Shown here one piece after another: positions 18,410 to 27,420 of a stretch of DNA of 64,000 nucleotides; the first letter of the stretch is position 1, and the number at the start of each line of letters is the position of its first letter. The stretch is from Pseudomonadota bacterium (lineage in GTDB: Bacteria; Pseudomonadota; Gammaproteobacteria; Steroidobacterales; Steroidobacteraceae). The notes under the pieces are model-generated. The model was not told the origin of the DNA and made no database searches. It saw only the letters and a list, made by a program, of their open reading frames with translations. The position numbers were made by a program, and so were the translations under genes. The stretch covers positions 1 through 64,000 of the forward strand of contig JADJXW010000011.1 in NCBI GenBank assembly GCA_016720075.1, given 5' to 3'.

Positions 18410-19660
18410 ATGAATCGACCCATTGGGCCGCTTGAGCCATCGCGCGCCCAGCAAATCGCCGAGCGCGCATTCGCGACCCTAGAGAAGTTCCTGCATGTGG
18501 AAGCCGTCAGCGGCGTGGTGCTGCTAATGGCTGCCGCCGCGGCACTTTTCTGGGCAAATTCCCCCTTTGCACAGAGCTATCACGCCGTCTGGCACGCGCC
18601 GCTGTTGATTGGGATTGGCGAGCGGTTGATTTCGCAGCCCGTGCATTTCTGGATCAACGATGCACTGATGACGGTGTTCTTCCTCGTGGTCGGCATGGAG
18701 ATCCGACGCGAGATTCACGAGGGCGCACTGAGCAATCCGCGCCAGGCGCTGCTGCCTATTGCCGCAGCCCTGGGAGGAGTGAAGGTGCCGGCGCTGATCT
18801 ATCTGGCGATCAACCATTCTGCCGGGCAGTTGCAGGGGTGGGCAGTTCCCACGGCGACGGATATCGCGTTCGCCGTCGGTGTGCTTGCGCTACTCGGACG
18901 TTCGATACCCTCGAGCCTGAGGATCTTCCTGCTGACGTTGGCCATCATTGACGACCTGATCGCGGTACTGATCATTGCGATCTTCTACTCCGGCGGACTC
19001 CAATACGGTGGCTTCCTGGTGGCAGGAGTGGGGTGCCTGCTCGTACTGGCGTTTCAGCGCGTGGGAGTAGGTTCTGCCTGGGCCTATGTGCTGCCCGGTG
19101 CAGTGGTCTGGGGTGGGCTTTTGATGACAGGAGCGCACCCCACACTGGCTGGAGTTGCGCTGGGACTGCTGACTCCCGTGGCATCGGGTCACCTGCGGGG
19201 TTACTCCCCCGATTCTGCGCCGCCAGTGGTCAAGGTGCAGTCTGCGCTGCATCCCTGGGTGGCCTACGGCGTCATGCCGGTTTTCGCGTTGGCCAATGCA
19301 GGTGTGACTCTGGGTAACAACTCGACCCCGAGCGGTACGCAGTGGATTACCTGGGGAGTGGCGAGCGCGTTGATCGTTGGCAAGCCGCTGGGTGTGGTTT
19401 TCAGCAGCTGGATCGCCGTGCGGCTGGGCTGGTGCCGATTGCCGCCAGGATTGTCATGGGGTGGAGTCTGGCTCGCCGGCCTGCTCGCGGGGATAGGATT
19501 CACGATGTCCATCTTCATCGCGACGCTGGCATTCACGGACGAAGGAGCGATCGAGTCGGCAAAGCTGGGCGTGCTCCTGGGCTCTTTCGGCTCTGCCTTG
19601 CTGGCGCTGTGCTGGGGGTGGTGCCTCCGTGTGAAGTCTTCCGGGTCGGCTGCAGCCTAG
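18410..19660 (+). CDS. nhaA: Na+/H+ antiporter NhaA
   Basis: 416 residues from the ATG at 18410 (GGAGAG at 18394-18399). Hallmarks are WINDALMTVFFLVVGMEIRR, the segment GWAVPTATDIAFAVGVLALL (TATDIAFA motif) and LTLAIIDDLIAVLIIAIFYS with the two adjacent essential Asp residues. Near the C-terminus is LLAGIGFTMSIFIATLAF (GIGFTMS). It is an electrogenic inner-membrane antiporter, 2 H+ in for 1 Na+ out, used at alkaline pH and high salt. Earlier in-frame starts exist (18371) but lack a ribosome site. Its 3' end overlaps an antisense MarR gene by about 128 bp. The leader at 18264-18366 may control it. Confidence 0.93.
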   Translation: MNRPIGPLEPSRAQQIAERAFATLEKFLHVEAVSGVVLLMAAAAALFWANSPFAQSYHAVWHAPLLIGIGERLISQPVHFWINDALMTVFFLVVGMEIRREIHEGALSNPRQALLPIAAALGGVKVPALIYLAINHSAGQLQGWAVPTATDIAFAVGVLALLGRSIPSSLRIFLLTLAIIDDLIAVLIIAIFYSGGLQYGGFLVAGVGCLLVLAFQRVGVGSAWAYVLPGAVVWGGLLMTGAHPTLAGVALGLLTPVASGHLRGYSPDSAPPVVKVQSALHPWVAYGVMPVFALANAGVTLGNNSTPSGTQWITWGVASALIVGKPLGVVFSSWIAVRLGWCRLPPGLSWGGVWLAGLLAGIGFTMSIFIATLAFTDEGAIESAKLGVLLGSFGSALLALCWGWCLRVKSSGSAAA

Positions 19661-20159
19661 AGGAAGTCCGGACGCCGGCATCGTGGCTCGGTTGATCCGG
19701 GAGACTCGACAGCAAGGCCGGTAGCGCCAACTCCAGGCGGTGCAGATCTACATCGTCCAGCTCGCGAACCGATCGCTGCAGCGTCGCGACGGCCCGACCT
19801 GCCGTAGCCTTCAGAACCTTCAGTCCGATGGACGTCGGAAAGAGTTGCACGGCGCGCTGGTCGGAGGCGGGCCTGATTCGCTCGATCCAGCCGCGCTCAA
19901 CCATGGCAGTGACGACCTGGCTTACTGCGGGCCGGTTCATCCCCAGCGCGACGGCGAGGTGCGAGGCCTGGATCCCGGGGTGTTCTCCGATTGCGGTCAG
20001 CGCACGATGCATGCTGATCGGAGCGCCGGTCATCTGCTCCAGTTCGCGGTACAGGCGGCGCATGCGATCAACCAGGGAGCGAGCCGCAAGCAGCACGATC
20101 CGCTCCCGATCCTGACGTATCGAGGCAGGGCGGGGCGCGGTGTCGTGGCGAGTTCGCAT
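19533..20159 (-). CDS. MarR-family transcriptional regulator
   Basis: 208 residues from the ATG at 20159. The winged-helix core is ALTAIGEHPGIQASHLAVAL, then MNRPAVSQVVTAMVERGWIE and the wing RIRPASDQRAVQLFPTSIGL. Residues after about 165 (rich in Ser, Thr, Arg and Pro) have no family match and lie antisense to the last 128 bp of nhaA. The natural C-terminus may therefore be earlier, with a frameshift before the stop. It is divergent from otsB. A perfect palindrome at 20192-20213 lies between the two starts, so this protein probably represses both itself and the trehalose operon. The inducer is unknown. Confidence 0.8.
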   Translation of the reverse strand: MRTRHDTAPRPASIRQDRERIVLLAARSLVDRMRRLYRELEQMTGAPISMHRALTAIGEHPGIQASHLAVALGMNRPAVSQVVTAMVERGWIERIRPASDQRAVQLFPTSIGLKVLKATAGRAVATLQRSVRELDDVDLHRLELALPALLSSLPDQPSHDAGVRTSSRLQPTRKTSHGGTTPSTAPARQSRKSPGARPALPTRSLLRP

Positions 20160-20191
20160 TGCAGGGCTCTGGATGGATGGACAGTATGTAG

Positions 20192-20213
20192 ATGATTGCA
20201 TGAATGCAATCAT
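20192..20213. promoter_or_regulatory. Perfect palindrome, likely MarR operator
   Basis: ATGATTGCAT (20192-20201), a GA spacer, then ATGCAATCAT (20204-20213): ten-base arms with no mismatch. It lies 33 bp upstream of the marR start and 17 bp upstream of the otsB start. That is the size and placement of a MarR dimer operator controlling a divergent pair. Confidence 0.65.
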
Positions 20214-20229
20214 TGCGTAAACTGAACCA

Positions 20230-21024
20230 ATGTCGGACTCGAGAAGGACATCGCTGCCTCCGGGCGGTAGTCGACGGCCTGAGCCGCAGCTCCTGCCGGC
20301 CGAGCGCATCTGTGTTTTCCTCGATGTCGATGGCACGCTCGTGGAGTTCGCCGATACCCCGGGCTCCGTCAAGGTGGATCCGCCCGTGATCGACATGCTT
20401 CTCCGGCTGCAGGTTGCGCTGGACGGCGCGCTGGCAGTCATCAGTGGCCGATCCGTGGCGGAAATCGACCGCATCCTTGCGCCGCTACAGCTGCCCGCGG
20501 CGGGTCTGCACGGCGCGCAGCGTCGCGATTGCGCAGGCGTGCTGCACGTGCCCGATGTTCATGAAGCGCCCCTGGATGCTGTGCGCAGGGAGCTGCAGCC
20601 CTTTGTCGAGGCCCACGCGGGTCTCCTGCTCGAAGACAAGCGGTGGGCGATCGCTGTTCACTACCGACGGGCACCGGACCTGCGCGACGAGGTCTGGCGC
20701 GCGATGACGGCTGCATCGTCCGGATTGTCCCCGGCATTCAAGCTGCTGGAGGGCGACATGGTGCTGGAGCTCAAGCCAGGCCGGTTCGACAAGGCGGCGG
20801 CAGTGGACGCCTTCATGCGCGAGGCCCCGTTTCGGGGCCGGGTTCCGGTATTCGTCGGCGACGATGTCACGGACTACGATGGATTCTGCGCCGCAAGGCG
20901 ACACGGCGGCGTCACGGTCGCGGTCGGCCCGCGCGTCACGGCGCAGTGGTATCTGCCTGACCCGGGTGCAGCCTGCGCCTGGCTGATGCAAATCGCCGAG
21001 CAGGGAAATGGCAGTGGAAACTGA
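20230..21024 (+). CDS. otsB: Trehalose-6-phosphate phosphatase
   Basis: 264-residue HAD phosphatase that converts trehalose 6-phosphate to trehalose. HAD motif I is CVFLDVDGTLVEF, with the catalytic Asp followed by DGTL. Motif II is ALAVISGRSVAEIDRIL. The TPP-specific cap region has KRWAIAVHYRRAP and LEGDMVLELKPGRFDKAAAV, and motif IV is PVFVGDDVTDYDGF. The start ATG at 20230 is just downstream of the MarR palindrome. It is the first gene of a tightly overlapping operon (otsB, GH15, mscS, otsA, clc), and it overlaps the GH15 start at 21008 by 17 bp. Confidence 0.92.
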   Translation: MSDSRRTSLPPGGSRRPEPQLLPAERICVFLDVDGTLVEFADTPGSVKVDPPVIDMLLRLQVALDGALAVISGRSVAEIDRILAPLQLPAAGLHGAQRRDCAGVLHVPDVHEAPLDAVRRELQPFVEAHAGLLLEDKRWAIAVHYRRAPDLRDEVWRAMTAASSGLSPAFKLLEGDMVLELKPGRFDKAAAVDAFMREAPFRGRVPVFVGDDVTDYDGFCAARRHGGVTVAVGPRVTAQWYLPDPGAACAWLMQIAEQGNGSGN

Positions 21025-22815
21025 CCGCCAGCATGGCCTGGATCTGGCTGTCGTGGGGAACTGCGAGGTATCGGCGCTGATCGACAGCCTCGGTCGTGTG
21101 GTCTGGATGTGCCTGCCACGACCGGATGGCGACCCGGTCTTCGCCGCACCGCTCACCCGTGAGCTGGGTGAGAGTTCCAACGGCGTGTTTTCCATCGATC
21201 TCAAGGATTGTTCGGAGTCCAGCCAGAGCTATGTCCGCAACTCGGCCATCGTCGAGACTTCATTGCGCTCCACGGACGGCAGCGAGATACGGATCACCGA
21301 TTTCTGCCCCCGGTTCAATTCACGCGGACGCATGTTCCGGCCCCGCATGCTGGTGCGGATCGTGGAGCCCGTCGCGGGTCGACCTCAGGTTCGCTTGCGC
21401 CTGCGTCCCGCGGTCAATTACGGCGGGCCGGCAACGCCGGAATGCGAAGGCAGCCACCACCTCCGGTACTCGTTTGCAGGTCACGCCTATCGTGTGACCA
21501 CGGATGCATCCCTCACGGCGATCGCGGACTCGCGGCAAATCGTGATCGACGAGCCGCTGGTGTTCATCCTGGGACCCGATGAATCCCTGGACGAGTCGCC
21601 GCGCGCATTGGCGCACCGGTTTCTCGCCGAAACTCGCACGTACTGGCAGGAATGGGTTCGCACGCTGGCGGTGCCGTTCGACTGGCAGGAGGAGGTCATC
21701 CGCGCCGCCATCACGCTCAAGCTGTGCACCTACGAGGACTCCGGTGCCGTCCTGGCAGCGCTCACGACTTCGATTCCGGAAAGTCCCGGCAGCGGCAGGA
21801 CGTGGGACTACCGCTATTGCTGGCTTCGCGATGCCTACTTTGTCGTGCAGGCGCTGAATCGCCTGGGTGCGACGCGAACCATGGAAGGTTATCTGCACAC
21901 ATCGACCAGATCGTGGCGCGGACCGAGTCTGGATTTCTACGACCTCTCTATCGCATCACCGGAGATGCCCCACTCACCGAGCGGTTCATTCTGTCGCTGG
22001 ATGGATATCTCGGCATGGGGCCGGTCCGCGTGGGCAACCAGGCCGAGACACAGACTCAGCACGACGTCTATGGATCCGTGATTCTCGCGGCTAGCCAGCT
22101 TTTTTTCGATCAGCGCCTGGTGCGTCCCGGTGGGCGCGAGCTGTTCCGGCAACTGGAAGTGCTGGGCCGGCGGGCGGCCGACGTCTACGAGAAGCCTGAT
22201 GCGGGACCCTGGGAATTCCGGGGAACCGAGCGCATCCATACATTCTCGGCCGCGATGTCCTGGGCGGGTTGCGACCGGCTGTCACGCATCGCCGCCAGAT
22301 TGAATCTGACCGCCGAGGCAGTGCATTGGCGCGAGGTCGCCGATGGCATGCGGTCACGGGTCCTGGAGCGTGCGTGGAATGCCCAACGCGGGGCGGTCGG
22401 CGCCTCGCTGGGCGGCGAGGATCTCGATGCGTCGCTGCTGCTCTTGCCAGATCTTGGAATGCTGGAGGGCACGGACCCCCGGTTTGTCTCCACGGTGGAG
22501 GTGATCGGCCGGGAACTGCGTGAAGGTGACCTGCTGTTCCGCTATCGCCATACCGACGACTTTGGACGCCCGGAGACGGCGTTCACTGTTTGCGCCTTCT
22601 GGTACGTGAATGCACTCGCGGCGACGGGCAGGCTGGACGCCGCGCGGGAGCAGTTCGTGTCCCTGTTGAAACGCCGAAACCATCTCGGACTCCTCTCCGA
22701 GGACATCGACCCCGCAACAGGGCGCCAGTGGGGCAACTACCCGCAGACCTACAGTCTGGTGGGAATCATCAACAGCGCGATCCGGCTCAGCCGCTCGTGG
22801 GAGTCGGCACTATGA
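21008..22815 (+). pseudogene. Glycoside hydrolase family 15 (glucoamylase/trehalase-like), one frameshift
   Basis: The N-terminal beta-sandwich begins with LAVVGNCEVSALIDSLGRVV. The (alpha/alpha)6 barrel shows GRTWDYRYCWLRDAYFVVQA (substrate-binding WDYRYCWLRD motif) and DQIVARTESGFLRPLYRITG. The C-terminal end has TEAVHWREVADG-like helices, RYRHTDDFGRPETAFTVCAF and the second catalytic-side segment. One A is missing near 21897 (CACACATCGACC instead of CACAACATCGACC), which shifts the frame between RTMEGYLH and IDQIVART. The restored length is about 602 residues, typical of bacterial GH15. It may hydrolyse trehalose or alpha-glucans and so balance the neighbouring OtsAB. It overlaps the MscS start (ATGA at 22812). 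Confidence 0.88.
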
Positions 22816-23720
22816 GCCCTGCGACCGAATTCGGCGACCTTCTGCATCCGGGCTCCTGGAGTTCCATGGCGGTTACCTGGGCGCGAATCGGGGCAATACT
22901 CGTGAGCGCCTGGGTGGCGCGTTTCGTGGCGACGCGCCTGATCATCGCCTTTCGTAAGCGCATCGCGGCCCGCATGCATGACGCCGAACAGGTTCGGCGT
23001 GCCGAGACGCTGGGGCGGGTGTTTCGCTATCTGGCCTCGATGATCGTGGGGCTGGTGGCCGGCACGCTGATCCTGTCCGAACTGGGGATTTCGGTCGCGC
23101 CGATTCTCGGTGCCGCGGGTGTCGTGGGATTGGCCATCGGATTCGGGGCACAGAGCCTCGTGAAGGACTTCTTCACCGGCTTCTTCCTGTTGATGGAGAA
23201 CCAGATCACCAAGGGCGATGTCGTGCAGGTTGCGGACAAATCCGGCGTTGTCGAGGATGTGACGCTCCGGTACGTCCAGCTGCGGGACTACGACGGCAAT
23301 GTTCACTTTGTTCCGAACGGACTGATTGCCAGCGTCACCAACATGAGCCGCGGATATGCCTTCGCCGTGGTGGACGTGGGTGTGGCCTACCGTGAGGATC
23401 TCGACGAGGCGCTTGCCATCATGCGCGACACCGCGGCGCAGATGCGCAAGGACCCGGAACAGGCGCCGCGGATACTCGAGGAGTTCGAGCTTGCGGGCGT
23501 TGAGCGCTGGGAGGATTCGGCAGTCGTGCTGCGCGGGCGATTCAAGGTGGCGCCGCTGCAGCAATGGAATGTCCGGCGCGAATACCTGCGGCGCCTGAAA
23601 CGCGCGTTTGACGACAAGGGCATCGAGATTCCCTATCCGCACCTGACGATCTTCGCAGGGACCCCGAAAAGCGGTGTCGCGCCCGCGTTCCAGCTAAACC
23701 GGGATCAGCGCGCCGGATGA
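22812..23720 (+). CDS. Small MscS-family mechanosensitive channel in the trehalose operon
   Basis: 302 residues. The ATG at 22812 overlaps the GH15 stop by 4 bp. The N-terminus has two hydrophobic helices. The pore helix is GISVAPILGAAGVVGLAIGF, GAQSLVKDFFTGFFLLMENQ follows, and the beta domain contains ITKGDVVQVADKSGVVEDVT and RYVQLRDYDGNVHFVPNGLI. The C-terminus ends with the usual EIPYPHLTIF. It releases small solutes on hypo-osmotic shock. Encoding it between trehalose genes suggests co-production of the osmolyte enzymes and the release valve. It overlaps otsA by 4 bp. Confidence 0.9.
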   Translation: MSPATEFGDLLHPGSWSSMAVTWARIGAILVSAWVARFVATRLIIAFRKRIAARMHDAEQVRRAETLGRVFRYLASMIVGLVAGTLILSELGISVAPILGAAGVVGLAIGFGAQSLVKDFFTGFFLLMENQITKGDVVQVADKSGVVEDVTLRYVQLRDYDGNVHFVPNGLIASVTNMSRGYAFAVVDVGVAYREDLDEALAIMRDTAAQMRKDPEQAPRILEEFELAGVERWEDSAVVLRGRFKVAPLQQWNVRREYLRRLKRAFDDKGIEIPYPHLTIFAGTPKSGVAPAFQLNRDQRAG

Positions 23721-25933
23721 TTCGCCGCATACTATTCCGATATGTTTTGCCTCTTGTCGCAGCCATAGCGCTGGTGGCGTTCGTCGCTGTGCCCTATATC
23801 GATCGGGTCTTCAGTGGGTGGTTCCGGTCCGACGTTGAACTGCGCTCGCGCCTGGTCATGACATCCGTCGAGGACCCGCTGGCCGACCTCCTCCAGAACA
23901 CCGAGCTGAACCGGGCTCGCGCCTATCTGGATCGGGTGGCCGGCGATGAGCGATTGCTGGGAATCGTCGTTTGCGGACGCCTGGGCGAGAAGCTCATCCA
24001 GACGGCACTGGTGCCATCGATCGTCGGGTGTTCGGCGACCGAGTTGCCAGCGACCGGTTCCCACTCGGTGGCGCAGGCGAGCTTCGGACCCATCGAGATC
24101 TCCCGCTTTCCCCTGGCGACTTCCAGCGGAACGCAGTACCAGGTCCTGTTCGTGCACGACCTGAGCTACATCGGGCGGCGACAGACAGCGGCCCGGAGTG
24201 TCCTGCTGGCGTTCGTGGTGTTCGCGGCGGCGATTCTCGCGATTCTCGGTGGTCTGGGTGTTCGGCTGCTGCTCAACCGCTGGATACGGCTGCTGCTGGG
24301 TGACATCCGCAGCCGACGCTTCCTGGACGATGCGGAGTCCTCGAGGTCTTCTGCCCCCGTACTCATGCGTGTGCGCGAAGTGCTGCGCGAGATGGAGGTC
24401 AACCAGCGGCAGGAGATCGAATTCAGGGAAAACTGGACGCCGCAGGCGCTGCAGCAGGTGGTCCGGGAGCATCTGGACGGCTGCAAGATGCTTGTGGTCT
24501 CCAACCGCGAGCCCTACATCCACAACCTTGGCGAGGATGGTCGTCCCGTCGTGCAGGTGCCGGCCAGCGGCATGGTGACCGCCATCGAACCGATCATGCG
24601 GGCCTGCTCGGGCACGTGGATCGCGCACGGCAGCGGTGCGGCCGACCGGATGGTGGTGGACAGGTTCGACCGGGTACAGGTGCCTCCCGAAGATCCCAGC
24701 TATGCATTGCGGCGGGTCTGGCTCTCGCCCGAAGAGGAGGAGGGGTACTACTACGGGTTCTCGAACGAGGGGCTGTGGCCACTGTGTCATCTGGCCTACG
24801 TCCGTCCGGCCTTCCGCGAAAGTGACTGGCAACAGTATGTAGCCGTGAATTCGCGATTCGCGGAGGTCGTGAACCGTGAGATGGGCGGCACCGAGTCGGT
24901 GATCCTGAGCCAGGATTTCCACTTCGCGCTGCTGCCTAAGCTGATACGGGATCGGGGCGTGAAGGCGACGATCGCGCTCTTCTGGCACATACCCTGGCCG
25001 AACGCCGAGACATTCGGGGTCTGCCCGTGGAAGTCGGAGCTGCTGCTGCATCTGCTGCGCGCGGACATCCTCGGATTCCATACGATCTACCACTGCCAGA
25101 ACTTCCTGGCCACCGTCGACCGGTTCGTCGAGTGCCAGATCGATCACGAACGCATGACCGTTACGCACCAGGGTCATGTGTGCCGAGTCACTGCATATCC
25201 GATCTCCATCGAATGGCCGCCACGATGGCTTGCGCACACATCCGCCGTGGAGGCCGCGCGGGCCACGATAAGAAGTCGTCACCAGATCGGCCCGAACGTG
25301 CGACTGGGATTGGGTGTGGAACGCTGGGACTTCACCAAAGGCATCGTCGAGCGGCTGCATGCCCTGGAGTGCCTGTTCGAAAAGAATCCGGAATGGATCG
25401 GCCGTCTGACGCTGCTGCAGATCGCGGCGCCATCGCGCAGCAAACTGCCCGCCTACCAGGCCCTGCAGCAGCACACGCTGGCGGAAGTCGGTCGAGTCAA
25501 CGCGCGCTTCGGAACCCCTGCGTGGCAGCCCATCGTGCTCATCGGCGAACACCAGGAGCCGGCGCAGGTGTTTGAGCTCTACCGCGCAGCGGACTTCTGT
25601 CTCGTGAACAGCCTTCACGACGGCATGAACCTGGTCGCGAAGGAATTCGTCTCGGCGCGCGATGACGAGGACGGCGTGCTGATCCTCAGCACCTTCGCCG
25701 GCGCATCGCGTGAACTGCCCGAAGCCCTGCTGGTGAATCCGTTCGATGTGACGGAAACCGCTGCCGCGATCGTGGCGGCGATAGAAATGCCGCGCGAGGA
25801 GCGCCGCAAACGCATGCAGCTGATGCGCCGCACCGTGGCGGAGAACAATGTCTATCGCTGGGCCGGCCGGATGCTGATGGATGTGGCGCGTATCCGCCAG
25901 CGGCAGTCGCTGGCGCCGTGGAACGCGCCGTGA
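23717..25933 (+). CDS. otsA: Trehalose-6-phosphate synthase with N-terminal membrane sensor-like region
   Basis: 738 residues, about 250 longer than soluble OtsA. Residues about 8-28 and 155-180 are hydrophobic helices (YVLPLVAAIALVAFVAV and LLAFVVFAAAILAILGGLGV) flanking a periplasmic-type region with two Cys, followed by a HAMP-like linker. From about 250 the GT20 domain runs: MLVVSNREPYIHN, VILSQDFHFALLPKLIR, ATIALFWHIPWPNAETFGVC, then GLGVERWDFTKGIVERLHAL and VNSLHDGMNLVAKEFVSARD. It joins UDP-glucose and glucose 6-phosphate. The architecture resembles a sensor histidine kinase front end on a GT20 enzyme, so synthesis may be membrane-tethered or signal-gated (inference). It overlaps mscS and the clc gene by 4 bp each. 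Confidence 0.9.
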   Translation: MIRRILFRYVLPLVAAIALVAFVAVPYIDRVFSGWFRSDVELRSRLVMTSVEDPLADLLQNTELNRARAYLDRVAGDERLLGIVVCGRLGEKLIQTALVPSIVGCSATELPATGSHSVAQASFGPIEISRFPLATSSGTQYQVLFVHDLSYIGRRQTAARSVLLAFVVFAAAILAILGGLGVRLLLNRWIRLLLGDIRSRRFLDDAESSRSSAPVLMRVREVLREMEVNQRQEIEFRENWTPQALQQVVREHLDGCKMLVVSNREPYIHNLGEDGRPVVQVPASGMVTAIEPIMRACSGTWIAHGSGAADRMVVDRFDRVQVPPEDPSYALRRVWLSPEEEEGYYYGFSNEGLWPLCHLAYVRPAFRESDWQQYVAVNSRFAEVVNREMGGTESVILSQDFHFALLPKLIRDRGVKATIALFWHIPWPNAETFGVCPWKSELLLHLLRADILGFHTIYHCQNFLATVDRFVECQIDHERMTVTHQGHVCRVTAYPISIEWPPRWLAHTSAVEAARATIRSRHQIGPNVRLGLGVERWDFTKGIVERLHALECLFEKNPEWIGRLTLLQIAAPSRSKLPAYQALQQHTLAEVGRVNARFGTPAWQPIVLIGEHQEPAQVFELYRAADFCLVNSLHDGMNLVAKEFVSARDDEDGVLILSTFAGASRELPEALLVNPFDVTETAAAIVAAIEMPREERRKRMQLMRRTVAENNVYRWAGRMLMDVARIRQRQSLAPWNAP

Positions 25934-27177
25934 CCGTTGAAGGGGAGCGAAGCTGGTTGAGTCCCGCGAGGTGGCTCCGGCACATGGTGTTCTGGGGCGG
26001 TGCGGTCACTTTCGGTGCGGCGGCCGTCATCTTTGCGCGCGGCGCCGATGAGGCGCAGACGCTCTTCCAGTGGGTGCCTGCCCGGTTTCCCGCAGATCAT
26101 CGCGGCGCTGTCAGTGACGGCAGCGGATGCCCGCGATCGTCTGTTGTCCCTTGCGGATTGCGGTGGGAAAACTGGTGCTGACTGTCGCAGGACTTGGCTG
26201 TGAGGCATCCGCAGGCCGAGAAGGTCCTACCGTGCAGATCGGCGCGTCGATCATGCATTCCCTGGGTCGTCTGGTCCGATTCCTGCGGCGGAGCTGGATC
26301 GAGGGCTGATTCTTGCCGGGGGCGCAGCGGGGGTGGCCGCGGCGTTCAATACGCCGCTCGCCGGCATCGTGTTCGCAATCGAGGAGGTGTCGCGCTCCTT
26401 CGAGGAGAAGACCTCCGGCACGATTCTGACAACAGTCATTCTGGCGGGCGTCACTTCCGTAGCGCTGGTAGGCAACTACACCTACTTCGGATCGACCCAT
26501 GCGGCACTGGTGGATCCCAAGATGTGGCTTGCAGTGCCGATCTGCGGCGTGGTCGGTGGTCTCGCTGGTGGTCTGTTCGCCCGCGCCATGTTGTCCTGGC
26601 GGGAGATTTTGCCGGCTCCGGCTCGCAGGCTATGCAGTGACTCGCCAGTCAGGTTTGCGTTTTTCTGCGGACTGATCGTCGCGGCATTGGGCTGGGTGTC
26701 TTCCGGGGCGACGTTTGGCACCGGCTACAGCGAGGCTCGCGCGCTGATCCAGCAGGAGTCGATACCGGGGTACTGGTTCGCGTTCGAAAAGGCATGCGCC
26801 ACACTGGTGTCGTACATGTCGGGCATCCCGGCCGGGATATTTGCCCCATCCTTGTCAATCGTGCAGGTCTGGGAGGGGCGCTAAGTCTTCACATGAGCTT
26901 CGTGCCCGGTGGCGCCGCGGTTGTGCTGACAATGGCGGCGTATTTTGCAGGTGTTGTGCAGGCTCCCCTGACGGCGCTGGTCATCGTCAGCGAAATGACG
27001 GGGAGTCACAGCCTGACACTGCCCCTGATGGCTGTCGTGCTTCTGGGGCGTGGCGCGAGCGCGATGGTGTGCAGGGAGAGCCTGTATCGAAGCCTTTCCA
27101 TGAGTTTCGTCCGAGCTTCGCAAGCTGCGGGAGGCTCGAATGAGTTGAGGCAAAATCCGACCCCTGGCAAGCCCTAG
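25930..27177 (+). pseudogene. ClC-family chloride channel or transporter, multiply frameshifted
   Basis: The start GTG at 25930 overlaps the otsA stop. Readable pieces in order are the N-terminal helix with WGGAVTFGAAAVIFARGADE, the selectivity segment CEASAGREGPTVQIGASIMH (GREGP motif), AAGVAAAFNTPLAGIVFAIE and the C-terminal SGIPAGIFAPSLS (GIPAG/GxFxP). These are followed by MSFVPGGAAVVLTMAAYFAG and SEMTGSHSLTLPLMAVVLLG. Frames change near 26090, 26170-26310 and 26865, so at least three indels separate them. The restored protein would be about 415 residues without CBS domains. It is the last gene of the trehalose-osmotic operon. Anion flux would fit osmotic adjustment. Confidence 0.82.
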
Positions 27178-27355
27178 CGTCTTGCCATACGGCAAGCCGT
27201 CGGTTCCGAATCATTGAGATCTCCTGCGGCCAACCTTACTCATCGGCTGCGAGCCCGAAGCAGTGGAGGCAAGGATTGCGCAAATTGGCTCCGGCGCCAA
27301 GGCCATAGACGCGCAACAGTCTGTCCGCGGCCTTGAGTTACAATGCTCACTGGCG
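27178..27355. other. Intergenic between clc and IS6 unit 2
   Basis: Contains the small inverted repeat CTTGCC-ATAC-GGCAAG at 27180-27195, a weak terminator candidate after clc. I see no gene. Unlike the other two IS6 units, there is no tRNA-Leu-like repeat on this left side. Confidence 0.4.
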
Positions 27356-27420
27356 CCGAGAGGTGCCTGAGACGGTGAGGGCTGCCGAAGCTCTGGAGCC
27401 GGATTCCCAAGGTACATTTC

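Noticed and set aside
23732..25618. A 628-residue open frame antisense to otsA
   Set aside because: High-GC shadow of a real gene: no family motif, no ribosome site, and the opposite frame has complete GT20 signatures.
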